From Malurus cyaneus samueli (taxonomy: Eukaryota > Chordata > Aves > Passeriformes > Maluridae): 64,000 nt of DNA. Shown piece by piece: positions 37,111 to 48,468 of the stretch. Below the pieces are notes generated by a model, which saw nothing but the letters and a program-made list of their open reading frames with translations, had not been told where the DNA came from and did not search any database. The stretch lies in NCBI GenBank assembly GCA_009741485.1, contig CM019228.1, positions 12,269,837 to 12,333,836 on the forward strand, given 5' to 3'. The stretch's first letter is position 1. Each line of letters starts with the position of its first letter. A program made the position numbers and the translations under genes.

Positions 37111-38877
37111 GCGTTTTGGGGCTGCTTTCTTGGCAAAGGCTGTAGAACCCAAAGCCTGCTTTCCCTCTGTGGGATCTTCAGCAGGAACCAGGTGAAGATC
37201 TCAGTCTTTCTGTGATGAGACACCAATGGGAAACCCTGAGGGCACCACGCTGGCACCTTTATTCCCGTGCACGGGATCCCAGGAGCTGCACCTTCGGAGC
37301 CCCCTGATGTGACCAGGGAGCCATCCCTGTGGATGCTCCCGTGCATCCAGCTGGGCTGGGCAGGAGAAAGGCTGAGTCCCACAGGCTGATGGATATCTTG
37401 CACCTCCGGCCACCAATTTAAGGGGAAATGTGTCACCGTCCTCCTGTCTCCCCACAAAAAGCCTTAGATGGAAGAAACTGGGAGATCTTATAAGATCTCT
37501 ATCAGGGGACTGGCTTTCAAGTGACAGCCACGTCTTTAATCCGGCAAAATCTTTCTGTTTCTATTGATGCCCTACAATAAAAACAAAAGTAAAGAGAGGG
37601 AAGAATTAAGAACAGGGAGACTTGCTTTTAAAAGGCTTATAAAAATACATATAAAGCGAGAGACGATGAGAACAAAGGGGTAATGGAAGCCGACAGACAG
37701 TTCTCATGCCATTAAAACTGCATCTCAAAAAAAAAAAACCACACAAAAAAAAAAAAAAAACCCTCTCAAAAAAAAAAAGTTAATCGTTATTTGGAGGGGG
37801 GGAGTGTTTTTATTGTGAACATGTGCAAATGGAGGCTTCAGCCATATAAAACCCCTGCCCACAGTAAGTATATTTGTGTAGCAATTAACGTGAGATCACA
37901 GGCTCGGCTTTTGCCAAACAGTCGTGTCAGCATGGGGTATATTATGTGTGTCAGGAATCCAGTTTCCAAATGTGGAAGACATTGGGCCACTCGTAATTAA
38001 ATGTTTTGTCATCGCGGGGCAGAGCCGCGTGCGCCGGGCTGAGCCGAGCGCGGCACCTCCAGCGCCATCGCCCAGGGTTCGCTCTCTTGGCATCTCTTGA
38101 AGGAAACGCGATGCAGGAGGAATTTCAAGACACTCGTAATAGATCTCAGCCTCCCCCCCCCCCTTTCTTTTCTTCCTCCCTCTCTGAAATGCAGAAGGCA
38201 ATTTTGATTTTCTCTCTCAGTCGAGGAAACTGAGTTTTGATTTCTCTTTATGGTAGCGGGGATTATCTCCCTGTTTGGTTGCATCAAGATGTCATTTCCA
38301 CGGGTTTCTGTTAGGGTTTCTAGTAACACTTCTGTGAATCCAATACTTTCTGGGAAGTTTATTACAGCAGCTGCTAAAGGCAAATCAGAGGCGTCCAAAC
38401 GGTGCAGGAACAGGCATTTACCACACTTACAACTCCAACAGATTCAGTTACAAGAACTGCTTCAAGTTTTCTTTTTGTTTTTTCCTCCTCTTCTTTCCTG
38501 CTTCTTTTTTTTTCCTTTCCTATTCCTTGTGGTCTTATTAAGACTCAGCAAATGCTGTAGTCCCTGGTACTGTATCTCTGAATTAATTCTAAGTAAAGCA
38601 AAAGCTGGAGTGGAGTGTGGGAAGGTTCTTGGCACGGATGGGCTTGGCTGGAGTTTTCAGTAAAGAGACTTTTAAGGGAAGGGAGAGGAGGATTGCGTGT
38701 GCGTGTATGGGGGGACAATATTTTTTATACACTCGGCACAAAAAGTCATCTCCAGAGCGATCAGGCTTTCATCACCCCGCTCTGATCCAAGGATGTTCAA
38801 AAAGTGCAACACGTCGTAAATCTGGCAGGGCTGGCTGGGACTTGGAGAGGTTTGAAAGGCACTGGGGGGTGGGAGCA
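37111..38877. other. Non-coding DNA with A-rich runs and a possible conserved patch
   Basis: A-runs at 37728-37779 (interrupted by CC-containing words) precede a CpG-poor unique patch at 37860-38010 containing GTGTAGCAATTAACGTGAG and CGTAATTAAATG (37991-38002), which looks like a conserved non-coding element. A C-run lies near 38152-38163 and a T/C-rich tract at 38461-38525. No exon is recognised. Confidence 0.4.
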
Positions 38878-39312
38878 TCCTGGTTGGGCTGGGCTGGGCT
38901 GGGCTGGTACTGGCTGGGGCTGGCTGGCTGGGCTGGCTGGCTGGGCTGGGCTGGCTGGATTGGGCTGGTGGGCTGGTGGGCTGGCTGGTGGGCTGGTCTG
39001 GGCAGGGCTGGTGTAGGGAGGTGCTGGATGGCGGGGGCTGGGTGGGGCTGGTGGGCTGGGCTGGCTGGGCTGGGCGGGCGGGCTGGGCTGGGTGGCGGCT
39101 GGTGACGGGGCTGGCTGTAGGGCTGGGCTGGTCGGCTGGGCTGGCCTGTGGCTGGGCTGGGCTGGGCTTGGCGGCGGCTGGGCTGGGCTGGCTGGGCTGG
39201 CTGGCTGGCTGGCTGGCTGCTGGGCTGGGCTGGCTGGCTGGGCTGGTCAGGGCTGGGCTGGGCTGGGCTGGGCTGGCTGTCTGGGCTGGACTGGACTGGG
39301 GCTGGGCTGGGC
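38878..39312. repeat. G-rich GGGCT/GGCTG minisatellite
   Basis: About 435 bp consist of GGCT, GGGCT and GGCTGG words in irregular phase, with occasional A or T interruptions. Runs such as GGGCTGGGCTGGGCTGGG meet the simple four-tract criterion for a G-quadruplex on the plus strand. The array explains long stop-free frames on both strands (Trp/Gly/Leu-rich on plus, Pro/Ser/Ala-rich on minus), none of which is a credible protein. Confidence 0.95.
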
Positions 39313-41245
39313 AGCGATGCCTGCGGCAGGGGAAGCCCCTTTCCACGGCTCTGGGCACTTCCATCGGGTTTTTATCTCCATGCTAAGGAGATATCCCATT
39401 TATCCCTCCTGCCCTCTTGCAGGGAGCTGGGAACAGATGTGCCTCACTGTAGAAATGCTGAGAAAGAAGCTTGAGAGTTCAGAGTGATTTTTTTTCTTTT
39501 TTTTTTTAGTTCTTTAATGATTTTGTCAGTTGTGATGTAAGGCATCTCTTTAGGATAAGGAGCACAAGCCATTTTTTATTCCACCTTCCCCAATTCTGCT
39601 TCTTCAAGTGATTTTCCACTTGATAAGAATGGGGAGAAGGGTGTGAAAGATGGTTCAGGGTGAATGACAGAAGCACTGGTGCTTCCCCAATCTCAGTGCC
39701 TTATTGAGGTGAGTTAGACACTTAGACACAGATGGGCAGTGCTGGAATTCAGAGCCTTTCTCCTCCTCCACTGGTGGTGTGTGGCTCAACCATCCTCTTT
39801 AAATCAGAAATGAGGTCATTGATGCTCCAAAACTGCAATAATTCCTCTTGTTTGCAGATTCCATGGTGGTGGGCTGGTATAGACTGTACTAAAATTTATT
39901 CCAGGAGTTTTCCCCACTATTTTCAGACCTCACACTTTCCAAAATAAATAGGAATATGCACCAGTTACGGGGACATATTTTACTCTAAATGAATAAAATA
40001 CCCCTGTTTCCATGTTTGCCTTTTATTAATTTCAACCACGGCTCTTCAGGAAGGACCATAAATAAAACATCAGCCACATTAACCTTGGGAGACAGTTTTG
40101 CTTAAAGACACCTGCTAATTAATTACAGCCAGAATTTTAGCAAGGCTCTAAATGAGAGGGTTCTCACCTCCCAACAGTATTTTCTGGGAGTTGGGTTAGC
40201 GTGCCGAGCTCGTGGATACTTCGCTCTGTTTGTTTGTCTTGTAGGTGTTTCAGCGGGATGTAAATTCTTGTTATTATTACGAAAAAAATCCCCTTTTCTG
40301 AAAATGATTCATCAAACACCTCGTCCTCGTAGCATGTAACGTCTTGTTGGGTCTGGAATTGCTCTCTGCCGAGCGCTGGCACCGCAGGGAAGGCGTTGGG
40401 CTCGACAGGAGCCGGGGTGCTCACGAGAGGAGCCCCAGCTCTGTCTGTGCCTGCCATGGCCAAGTGCTGGAGGAGCCTCTGGAGGGGCACAGGGGAGAGG
40501 GCTTGGTGTCAACTTGTGCCAAAGCAGTGAAATCCTCATTTCCTCTAAATCTCACTGATGATGAATGTTTTTCCATTTTCCATTTCCCCCACAAACCTTG
40601 TTCCTGCATGGGAAGCCCGCTGAAAAGGGGCTTGAAGTAGGTAATCCTCTTTCCAAGAGGGAGGCAAATGATTTGGGATTGGCAATGGGGCCACCTGATC
40701 CTGTTAGGCCTTCCGCTGGAAGGCAAAATCTCAATGAATAATTCTGCAGAAATCACAAATTTTAATGGGCTAGGCTGAAGGGAGGAGGGGAGAACACAAA
40801 GATTTGGGCTGGATTGCCTTCCTCAGTGGGGTGCACTTCCCATCCCTGCTGGGGGAATTCTGAATTCTCCTCTGCATTTTCTGTGCCTTCCACACAAATT
40901 TGAAATTGCCACTGCAGCTGGAAGGGCTGAGGGTGGTGACAGTGCTGTAGATGCACAGCATTCAAAAATGGCAAAATGAAGGGGGGATAGGAGTCTGAGA
41001 TTCGCCCAGGGTTGTGGTGTCCCTGAGCATTTGTGCAGGAGGTGTTTGTGGTTCTGCTCTTCCAGGAACAGAGACCCCACAACTTCACAAACACCACTGA
41101 CACTGGAGCAGATTTTGGGGCTGGAGTTGTTTCCAGTGCAGCACCCAGAGCTGCACTTGGGGGTTGTGCTGGGTTAATCCATGCAGGCAGCAAAGGTGAG
41201 GGCATCTGCATGCTCTGCACGGTCCGTGCATTATCCAGGGTGGTG
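39313..41245. other. Non-coding DNA, nothing recognised
   Basis: No exon or named repeat family is recognised. A T-rich run with a C interruption lies at 39488-39509. AT-rich unique DNA at 39880-40110 might be conserved but was not comparable. Confidence 0.45.
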
Positions 41246-41290
41246 GATAATAATAATAATAAATAATATTAATAAACAATAATAATAATA
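41246..41290. repeat. (AAT)n microsatellite
   Basis: ATAATAATAATAATAAATAA and related words run for 45 bp with two imperfections (AATATTAATAAAC in the middle). This is a simple trinucleotide repeat with no associated gene. Confidence 0.95.
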
Positions 41291-42417
41291 CCCAGAGCAG
41301 GAAAGGCCCCCCATGGCAAGGAGAGGGATTTAAAGCCCCCCTTGGTTTCACAGATTAATGCCGTGCCTCTGTTCGTAGTGGGATGGGATGACCTGGGTCT
41401 CTTCTCCAATGGCATGTGAAGGGTCTGACCCACGCTGAGGGCTGGGAGCTGGCTTGGCCATCAGGGGGTTGTCCTGATGCTTTAATTTGTCCTTTCCCCA
41501 AGCAGTGCTGCTCTTGACCTTTGTGCTGGCAGTGCTGCAGGGCGGGGGCTGCTTTCTGCACCCCAAAAGTCCCTTTGCACCACTGGGGCTCCTGCAAAAG
41601 CTGCCTGGACCAGCCAAAAAATCTCCCCTTTTTCTTTGCTCCCTACCAAGACTGAGCTCACAGCCTGGAGCTGGAGCTGGCTGTATCCTCTCTCCCAAAC
41701 CTTGGCCGTGTGTGTTTAGCTCAGGAACACCTGCACAGACCTTTCTGCCAGCAGCCCCAACAGCACTTCCTGCCAAAGAGGGTTTTCCCCCTGCCCTTCC
41801 CCTCCATCGTGGCCACTCTCCCCGCAGAAACCCTGGCTCTCCCCTTCCAGCCTGAACTTTTGAACCTTCCTCCTCCAGCTCCAGCCAGGTGGTTATTTTT
41901 GACACCTTCTCCTCGAGTTATTGCACAGCTGAAAAAGAGATGGCCAGCCTGGCCGTGGCTCCTGGCTGCTGCCATGTCCAGCGCTCCCTGCCAGCCCCTG
42001 GCACCCATTCAGGTGAGCTCAGGGCAGCCCAGGACCTGTGACAGCCCAATGGACAAGTGCCACCAGGGAGGAGAGCTGCCTGCCATCTGCTCTTCCCACT
42101 TGTGGCACTTAGGGGAGCGTATTTTTCTTGATCTGGATCCCGCATTAATTGTTTCCCGGAATATTTTTCTACATGAATGTCACGCTTCTGTCTGCTTGGC
42201 TCGCCCTGAGTCGAGCAGAGGTATTTATGAGTGGTTTTTTGCACATATTTTTCACCTTTTTGAAATGCTGGCACCGTTCTGGATACTGGAACAGATCCTT
42301 CCTGTTGAAAATACAGAGCTCAGTTAGTCTGGTTGGGGAGCGAAGGGAAAAGCTGTGGTTTAGAGACTCAGCTGTGGCTTAGCTGATGCTGAGAGTGACA
42401 GTGAGCCCTGTGCTCCT
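41291..42417. other. Non-coding DNA, nothing recognised
   Basis: GC-moderate, with overlapping open frames on both strands (the longest about 200 codons on plus at 41710-42327) that show no recognisable domain, no typical composition and no consistent splice structure. Confidence 0.45.
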
Positions 42418-42551
42418 GCAGAGCTGGAGGTGGCCACTGCAGAGCTGGAGGTGGCCACTACAGAGCTGGAGGTGGCCACTACAGAGCTGGAGGTGGCCAC
42501 TGCAGAGCTGGAGGTGGCCACTACAGAGCTGGAGGTGGCCACTACAGAGCT
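42418..42551. repeat. 21-bp tandem repeat with 63-bp higher-order pattern
   Basis: Six full units start at 42421, 42442, 42463, 42484, 42505 and 42526, each beginning GAGCTGGAGGTGGCCACT and ending GCA or ACA. The endings run G, A, A, G, A, A, so the array is two copies of a three-unit block. Being a multiple of three and stop-free, it reads as a heptad-like ELEVATA/ELEVATT peptide on plus, but flanking frames give no gene. Confidence 0.95.
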
Positions 42552-42975
42552 CAGCTCTCTTCGCCCATGCTGGTGTAATTCAGAAATTAGAAAAAGCCTC
42601 CTCCTTCCCAAAATGAGCATCAAGGAAATCTCCACAGAGCTGGGTGCCAGGGCAGCGTGGGATCCCTTTGGCTGCAGCTCTTCCCTGCACACGAGATGAA
42701 TTCCAGCATTTTACTTGTTGTGTGGCAGTCTCTGAGCCAGGAGCAGGCTCACCATCAGCTTTCCAGGGCTCTGCTGCTGTGCATGGGCCAGCCAGGGGGA
42801 TATTCCCAGTTTGGGACAAATACAAGGTAAAACCTGCTCTTTAAACATCTTTCAGTGAGGTTTAAGCAAACCCTCTCTGCTCTGTGTACTCCTGTGTGCA
42901 ATTAGCAGGGCTTGATTTGAGCCCCTGCGTGGGTTATCTGGCTGATGGTCACCTTGGTTTTGGAAAAATGGGAAA

Positions 42976-43308
42976 CATTTTTTATTTTTATTTTAATTCA
43001 TTTTTATTTAATTTATTTATTTTTATTTATTTTAATTCATTTTTCATTTTATTTATTTTTATTTATTTTTTTTATTTTTATTTATTTTATTTATTTTTAT
43101 TAACTTTATTTATTTAATTTTAATTATTTTTTATTCTTTATTTATATTTATTTATATTTCTTTTTATCTATTTTTTTTTAGTTATTATTTTTTAAATATT
43201 TTAAATTTATTTATTTTTATTTATTTTTATTTATTTTATTTTATTTTTATTTTTTAATTATTTAATTTTAATTTATTTTTATTTTTTAATTTATTTTATT
43301 TCTTTCCA
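42976..43308. repeat. (TTTTA)n / TTTAT-type low-complexity tract
   Basis: About 330 bp are almost exclusively T and A, dominated by TTTATTTATTTT-type words with TTTAATTT variants. It is simple-sequence DNA; such tracts are prone to length error in assembly. Confidence 0.95.
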
Positions 43309-45357
43309 CCCTCACACTGGGGCACTGGCAGACAAATGGAGGAGTTAAAGCTTTGCTCACGTGGAGGGAGCTGGGCATCACCATGAATGTCTTGGAACCA
43401 TCCCTTGGAGGTCAGGAATTCGTGTCCCCTCGGAGGGAGGAGGTTTCAGATCTCTTTCAGCTCTTCTATCAGGTCCAGCAGGAATCAGGAGGTTGATGGT
43501 GAGCATCAGGCTGTAAACTTTATTGGGAACATGAGAAGATCTCTGAGGATCCCATGCTTCCCCCAGAAATGTCCTCTCATTTTCACCTTGGGGTGAAAGG
43601 ATGCTGTGCTGGAATGGGAGTGCAGCATGGAGCTGTGCATTTTAAGGCTCAAAAATCAGTCAGAAGTAGGAAAAGTAGTTCCCAAGTCCTGTGAGGTGTT
43701 TGTAATTTTAGAGTCCTCCTTCCAGGGAAGGTTTCCTGTCAGTCCCAACTCCAAAGTGCCCCGATCCCGGTGCTCCAAGGGCTCTGGGACAGCTCCCTTT
43801 GAGTTTAACTGTGTCCTCCTGCAGTCCAGGAGCTTTGGAGCAGGCAGGGCACAGCAGGGTTTGAGGGTGATGAAGCATCTGCCTGTGCTCTTATTGCAAC
43901 TGCATTTTGTGAGCAGCCTTTGCCCCCCTGCACCCACAGCTGAGCAGTCTGCAGGTGCCACCTCATCATTTATCTGTCTTTTCCCGTATCCCCCAAACTC
44001 CTGATGATGCCCCAAGGTGATCATTCCCACTCTTATTCAAGGCAATTCCTTGGGCTTTGCAGGATTTCAGGAATAAGCAAACCAAACCCTCCTTCTTGCA
44101 AAAATGTGGGTCATTTTTGTCTGGGATTCTTGCTTATTCCTGTTATTTTGGAGAGTGATGTCTTGGTTTCTTCATCATCTATTACAGAAAAGTATGTTGT
44201 ACAGGAAGATAAATACCTATTTATAATCAAGACAAAATTCCAGTTTGGTGTTTGGAAATGCAGGACCCAAACTAAAATCCCTCATTTTCTGCCTATTCAG
44301 ACTCTTGGGATTGTCAGGCTTCAGCTCTGAGCCTTCAGACCAGAGACTGAGCTCAGACCAGGAGCTGTTCTGTACTTCAAGGGAAACAAAGTTAAATCTG
44401 AGTATGGGGATAAAGCTTTGCAGGCTTGAGATTTACAACTGGCAGACTTCCTTGCTCGGGAACATTTCTGCAGTGGGTCCACAAGCGTTTTGTCCTTTTA
44501 TTCTTCCCTTATTTGTATTTGTATCTCTTTTTTTTTTTAAATCTCTGCTGCTGTGGCTGATTTCCTCCATCCTCATGAAACCACGGTTTTGTTTGGTAGA
44601 ATGAGCTGCTGCAAAAGTCTCTTCAGATCCACGATTTTCCAGTTCCTGCCTGGAATACCAGTAAATGAAGAAGTGCAGCCCAGCATCTTGGCTCTCACTG
44701 GGGCCGTAAATCAGAAATAAGAAGCTCACCTAAAGTCAAAGGGGGGAAAAAAGGCCATTTTTGTAAATGGAAACGGCTGCATGTGCCATATGGATGTCCT
44801 GGTAGAGGTCCCTGCCCCGGGAGGGGGTGCCCCCCATCACCCCACGCTGAATTTTCCCCATGGGAATGCATTATTTTACTTTTTCTGAGCCATAACAACA
44901 GAATATTTTGCAGGCTGCAACACTCAGCCGACAGAAATTCTGTGGCCTCCAGAATAAATCAGAATTTCTCCTTTGATTTGAAGGGGGGAAAGCTGATTTT
45001 TACAGCAAATTTGGGGGTGATCTCAAAGCTGCTGCCCTCTTCTCCCTGCTCCCCAGTGATATTCCCCAGCAAGCAGTAACAGAAATCCAGATGTTGGGTT
45101 TGCCTTTCATGTTTTCTTGGTAAATATCTGAATAAATATTTATCAGTAAACAGAGCAGATTCTCTAAACTGGAGTTGGCTGGGTTTGTGCATAGTTCTCG
45201 GTGAGGGGTTTTTAGGAGTGGTGGAGGATGTTCAATCTCAGGCTCTGAGCTCTGCAGAGAGAAAAAATGAGGCAGAATTGGGGTTTTCATCAGAAAACGT
45301 GGTTTAATGGCACCAGGTTTCTCCCTCGTAAAATGTGCTGATGGAAAAGCTTTATGT
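43309..45357. other. Non-coding DNA left of the large duplication
   Basis: No exon or repeat family is recognised. This is single-copy in the window, up to the point where similarity with 52859 begins. Confidence 0.45.
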
Positions 45358-46000
45358 AATAAAAACAAACACCTCCTCCCCCTTAAAAAAAAAAGGGAAT
45401 AGGGAGTTTCCTTGCAAAATGTATTATTTGGATGTTTTCAGGCTGAATACACTCCTTTTTATTTCATTTTTGAACTGATTTCAGGGGAGAATCCATAGAG
45501 AAATAACCGAGAGGCTCCAAACCCAGATGAAAGAACTTGCCCTGACTGAAATGAAACATTTTGTTGAGCTTGAAAGTATTTGTGTGCTTGGAAAGCAGCT
45601 CATTTGTGCATGTAGGGGGGGTTGTTTTGGTGATCCATGAAATATTTTTAAGATTTATGGGACCTGGTGCTGACTTTGAAGACAGAAAACGCCTTTTTCA
45701 GCGCAGCTGCAGCCGCTCGTGTCTGTGTGCAGGGTGGGCACCGAACGGTTATACAAAAGCAGGAAAGACATTTTGTGAAATGTTATTTGCAAAGATAACA
45801 GATGTATTTTATATAAATATAAATGTATAAATAAAATCTATTTGCAGGTTTTGGTGGGAGGGGAGCGTGTGTGGGTGCACCCACAGATGGGTGAGGAGGA
45901 ATTTCAGCACAGAGCAGGGGAAGCCAATGGGATTCACTCTTCCCATCACCTCCATTGCAGATATAGGATATATCTCTCATTTGGATATAGGATATCATGT

Positions 46001-46290
46001 CATTTGATACAGGAATCAGTAGATCATAAAAACATTCATTGTAAATCTCAAAAAATGAAACCCAAACAGAAAATTTGATGTCATTTCTTGCAGTTGTGCT
46101 AAATAGTTCTGAATCTTCGGAAATATCTTCCAAATCCTTAGAATCCATAGGGGCTTTGTTGCCATTGTTAATACCTCTTTTATTAGACCAAGAAGTTAAT
46201 TTTTAATAGCAGTTTCTTCTCTCACTTGGTTTTCAGTCAGCTTTGTATCATCTCTACACCGATAGGGTTTGAGATCCATTGCTGTGTGCA
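46001..46290 (-). pseudogene. KIF20-family kinesin motor fragment (KIF20B-like), broken
   Basis: KIF20 proteins are mitotic kinesins that move on microtubules, and this fragment would derive from the ATPase motor domain. On the minus strand, one frame gives MDLKPYRCRDDTKLTENQ and then KN-stop-LLGLIKEV, resembling the insert region of KIF20B. A second frame, after a shift at about 46150-46190, gives DSEL and FSVWVSFFEIYNECFYDLL, the very conserved FSVWVSFFEIYNE motif of KIF20. Disabling changes are a TAA at 46196-46198 and the frameshift. Similarity ends after PVSND at about 46001 with no donor site there. No other motor exons are visible nearby, so a processed or fragmentary pseudogene is likely. 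A 93-bp assembly duplication begins within its 5' end. Confidence 0.65.
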
Positions 46291-46460
46291 ACTTTTCCTT
46301 GGTAGGAAAGGAAACAATGTTGTTTTAAACATATATCCATAAATGTAAAATTCATCAAATATAAACNATCCATTGCTGTGTGCAACTTTTCCTTGGAAGG
46401 AAAGGAAACAATGTTGTTTTAAACATATATCCATAAATATAAAATTCATCAAATATAAAC
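46274..46460. repeat. 93-bp tandem duplication split by a single N (probable assembly artefact)
   Basis: 46274-46366 and 46368-46460 are nearly identical 93-bp units with a lone N at 46367 between them. Both begin ATCCATTGCTGTGTGCAACT and end CATCAAATATAAAC. The corresponding place in copy 2 (about 53734-53820) has only one unit. The pattern is what two overlapping contig ends look like when they are joined without merging. Confidence 0.9.
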
Positions 46461-46622
46461 ATGAATAAATTTAAATAAAATATGTAAAAATCCATAAAAT
46501 ACAAATACGGATAAATTTAAACAAACTATGTAAAAATCCATAAAATATAAACACATATAAATTTAAACAAAATATGTAAAAATTCATAAAATATAAACAT
46601 GGATAAATTTCAACAACATATC
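46461..46622. repeat. 46-bp AT-rich minisatellite, about 3.5 units
   Basis: Units start at 46461, 46507, 46553 and a partial one at 46599. Each has GATAAATTTAAAC-like, TATGTAAAAATCC and ATAAAATATAAAC blocks. It lies just beyond the 5' side of the kinesin fragment. A degraded version is present in copy 2 at about 53821-53960. Confidence 0.85.
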
Positions 46623-48419
46623 CATAGTCCTTGGCAGAACATCTGCATTTTGAGGGTGATGTCCTGACTCCTTAATTCCATTTCAACCTCCCCGACTGGG
46701 ATATTGTCCTGACCAGTACAAAACCAGTTCGATGCTGGTGGACAGCAGGACTGCTGGGCTGCTGGTTTGGGGGCTCCACCCCTAAAATAGCTGTGTTCTC
46801 CTGGGAATACAGGGCAAACAAGGAATATTTTGGGTCCCCTCAAACCTTACATCCTTTGGGAAAAATTTCTCTTCGAATGGGATACTCACAAGTGCCCTGG
46901 TCAATCAAAAGATGGATATACTTTTTCCCCTGTTGCAGGAGCAGGTTTTAGGGCTGGGAGAGTCTTTTCTGGACTCTCTAGGAAGTGCTACACCCTCCTC
47001 TCGTGTTTTGAGGGGAGGGAAGACACCGGGGAAATGCAGGGCTGGTTATTTCCAGCCTGGTGTGGGAACAGGAACGTGGCAGGATTTACCTCGATTGATT
47101 AAATCAGAGCAATTGGTGGATCTGGAAGGTGGAGGGAGCATCCTGTGCCCTCCTGCTCTCCAAACCTTGGAGCTTTTGCAGGCAGAGCTGGAAAAGGGGT
47201 GGCAGGAGGATGTGTGAGGGAGAGGATGGAGGAAATCCCTGCTTTTACAGGAGCTTTTCCATCACAGCACTCGTGTGCGGTGCTTGTTTAAAATCTCTGC
47301 ACAGATTCAAACCAGAGAGGATGAATGGATCGATCCTGAGATTTCAGGGGCTGACTCCCAATTGTGTGCTTGAGGCAAAGAGTTTTCCACCTCCTCAAAG
47401 CTGAAATTGTTGGAGAAATCCAGTATTTTCACTTTTAGTCCTTTAGAGCATGGCAAGGAGAAAAACTATTTGGTGGAGAGGCGCAGCTCTGGGCTGAGCC
47501 TTGAAATGAGTTGCCTTGAATTAGACGATGAAATCAGCTCAGGAAGAGCAGGAATTGCACCCAAATGGATTTCTGTGGTGACAGGGACATGCTCATGTCC
47601 CTTTCCTCTCCCTCTGCCCCAGCCCCTGGGGAGCAGCAGGTCCCAGGATGCTCGAAGGGAAAAGGCGTGACCCGGGATTCACATCCCTTCTGCCGGCGGT
47701 GACGGGGCTCTCGCTCGCTGCCCGTCCAACACAAACAGCAGAATTCAAAGCTACTGGATTAAGGGCTGGTGTGGCTTCCATTAACCCGGGGGTTTTGCCG
47801 AGCTGACTCCTGGAAGAGCTGTGCATCAAACGGAATGAAGCAGGAGGGAAGCCCATAGATCAGAGAGCCCGCTGACCTCGGCAGTTAGCATTCCTACAGG
47901 CAGTGGTGGGAAGGGGGGCACACATAAAACCAGCCTGGACTCCTAGTTATTCATTTCTTTAATGTCTTGATAGACTTTCAGGCCCAAACTTGTTAATTTT
48001 CCCGATTTTTGTCAGCGGGGATGGCTGTGGGCTGAGCAAACATTAAAGCGAAAAAAACAGTCAGGGAAGAAACGCTGCCTTGTAAGCAGGAGAGGTTGTG
48101 CTGAAATACAGCCCAAACAATACTGAGCCTTGCAGGGAATTCTCCTGTTCTTTGTTTTCTCTGTGCATGCTGCAGATTGATGAAAATATTGCTGCATTCC
48201 TCAAACACCCGTCTGAGCCTGGAAGTGCAGCAGGGAGCCCAAAAGTGACCCTCACACACGTGCAAATGTGCAAATAAATATCATCACCTGAGCCCATGGA
48301 GCTGCAGCTTTCCTCTGTGGGACCAGATTTGTTACCAGATTTGTCTCATGCTCTGATTGAGTTCATTCCCCGGCCAAGCAGCCTTTAAACTACTGGAGGC
48401 ATTTCTTTTTTTAACCTTA

Positions 48420-48424
<5 letters not shown>
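46623..48424. other. Non-coding part of copy 1
   Basis: No recognised exon. The open frames present here are disrupted by indels in copy 2, so they give no independent coding support. Confidence 0.5.

Positions 48425-48465
<41 letters not shown>
48425..48465 (+). repeat. A41 homopolymer
   Basis: An uninterrupted run of 41 A residues follows TTAAAATT. The equivalent place in copy 2 (55663-55688) has 26. Long homopolymers are poorly measured by most sequencing chemistries, so neither length is reliable. I see no retroposed gene body attached to it. Confidence 0.95.

Positions 48466-48468
<3 letters not shown>

Noticed and set aside
36894..37457. 187-codon minus-strand open frame with repeated peptide units
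   Set aside because: Its repetitive part is the 25-bp minisatellite read in a stop-free frame, and the rest has no recognisable domain.
38672..39364. 230-codon minus-strand open frame rich in Pro, Ser, Ala and Gln, with matching plus-strand frames
   Set aside because: It is entirely a by-product of the GGGCT/GGCTG array, which lacks stops in several frames.
42418..42551. CRISPR-like regular repeats
   Set aside because: The 21-bp units abut directly with no spacers, and the genome is vertebrate.
45745..45777. P-loop-like GYTKAGKTF in a plus-strand frame, reminiscent of a kinesin nucleotide-binding site
   Set aside because: It is on the strand opposite to the kinesin relic, its flanks do not resemble kinesin, and the frame is not preserved in copy 2. 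Chance similarity is the simplest explanation.
48425..48465. A41 run as the poly(A) tail of a retrogene
   Set aside because: No gene body, polyadenylation signal or target-site duplication was found next to it.
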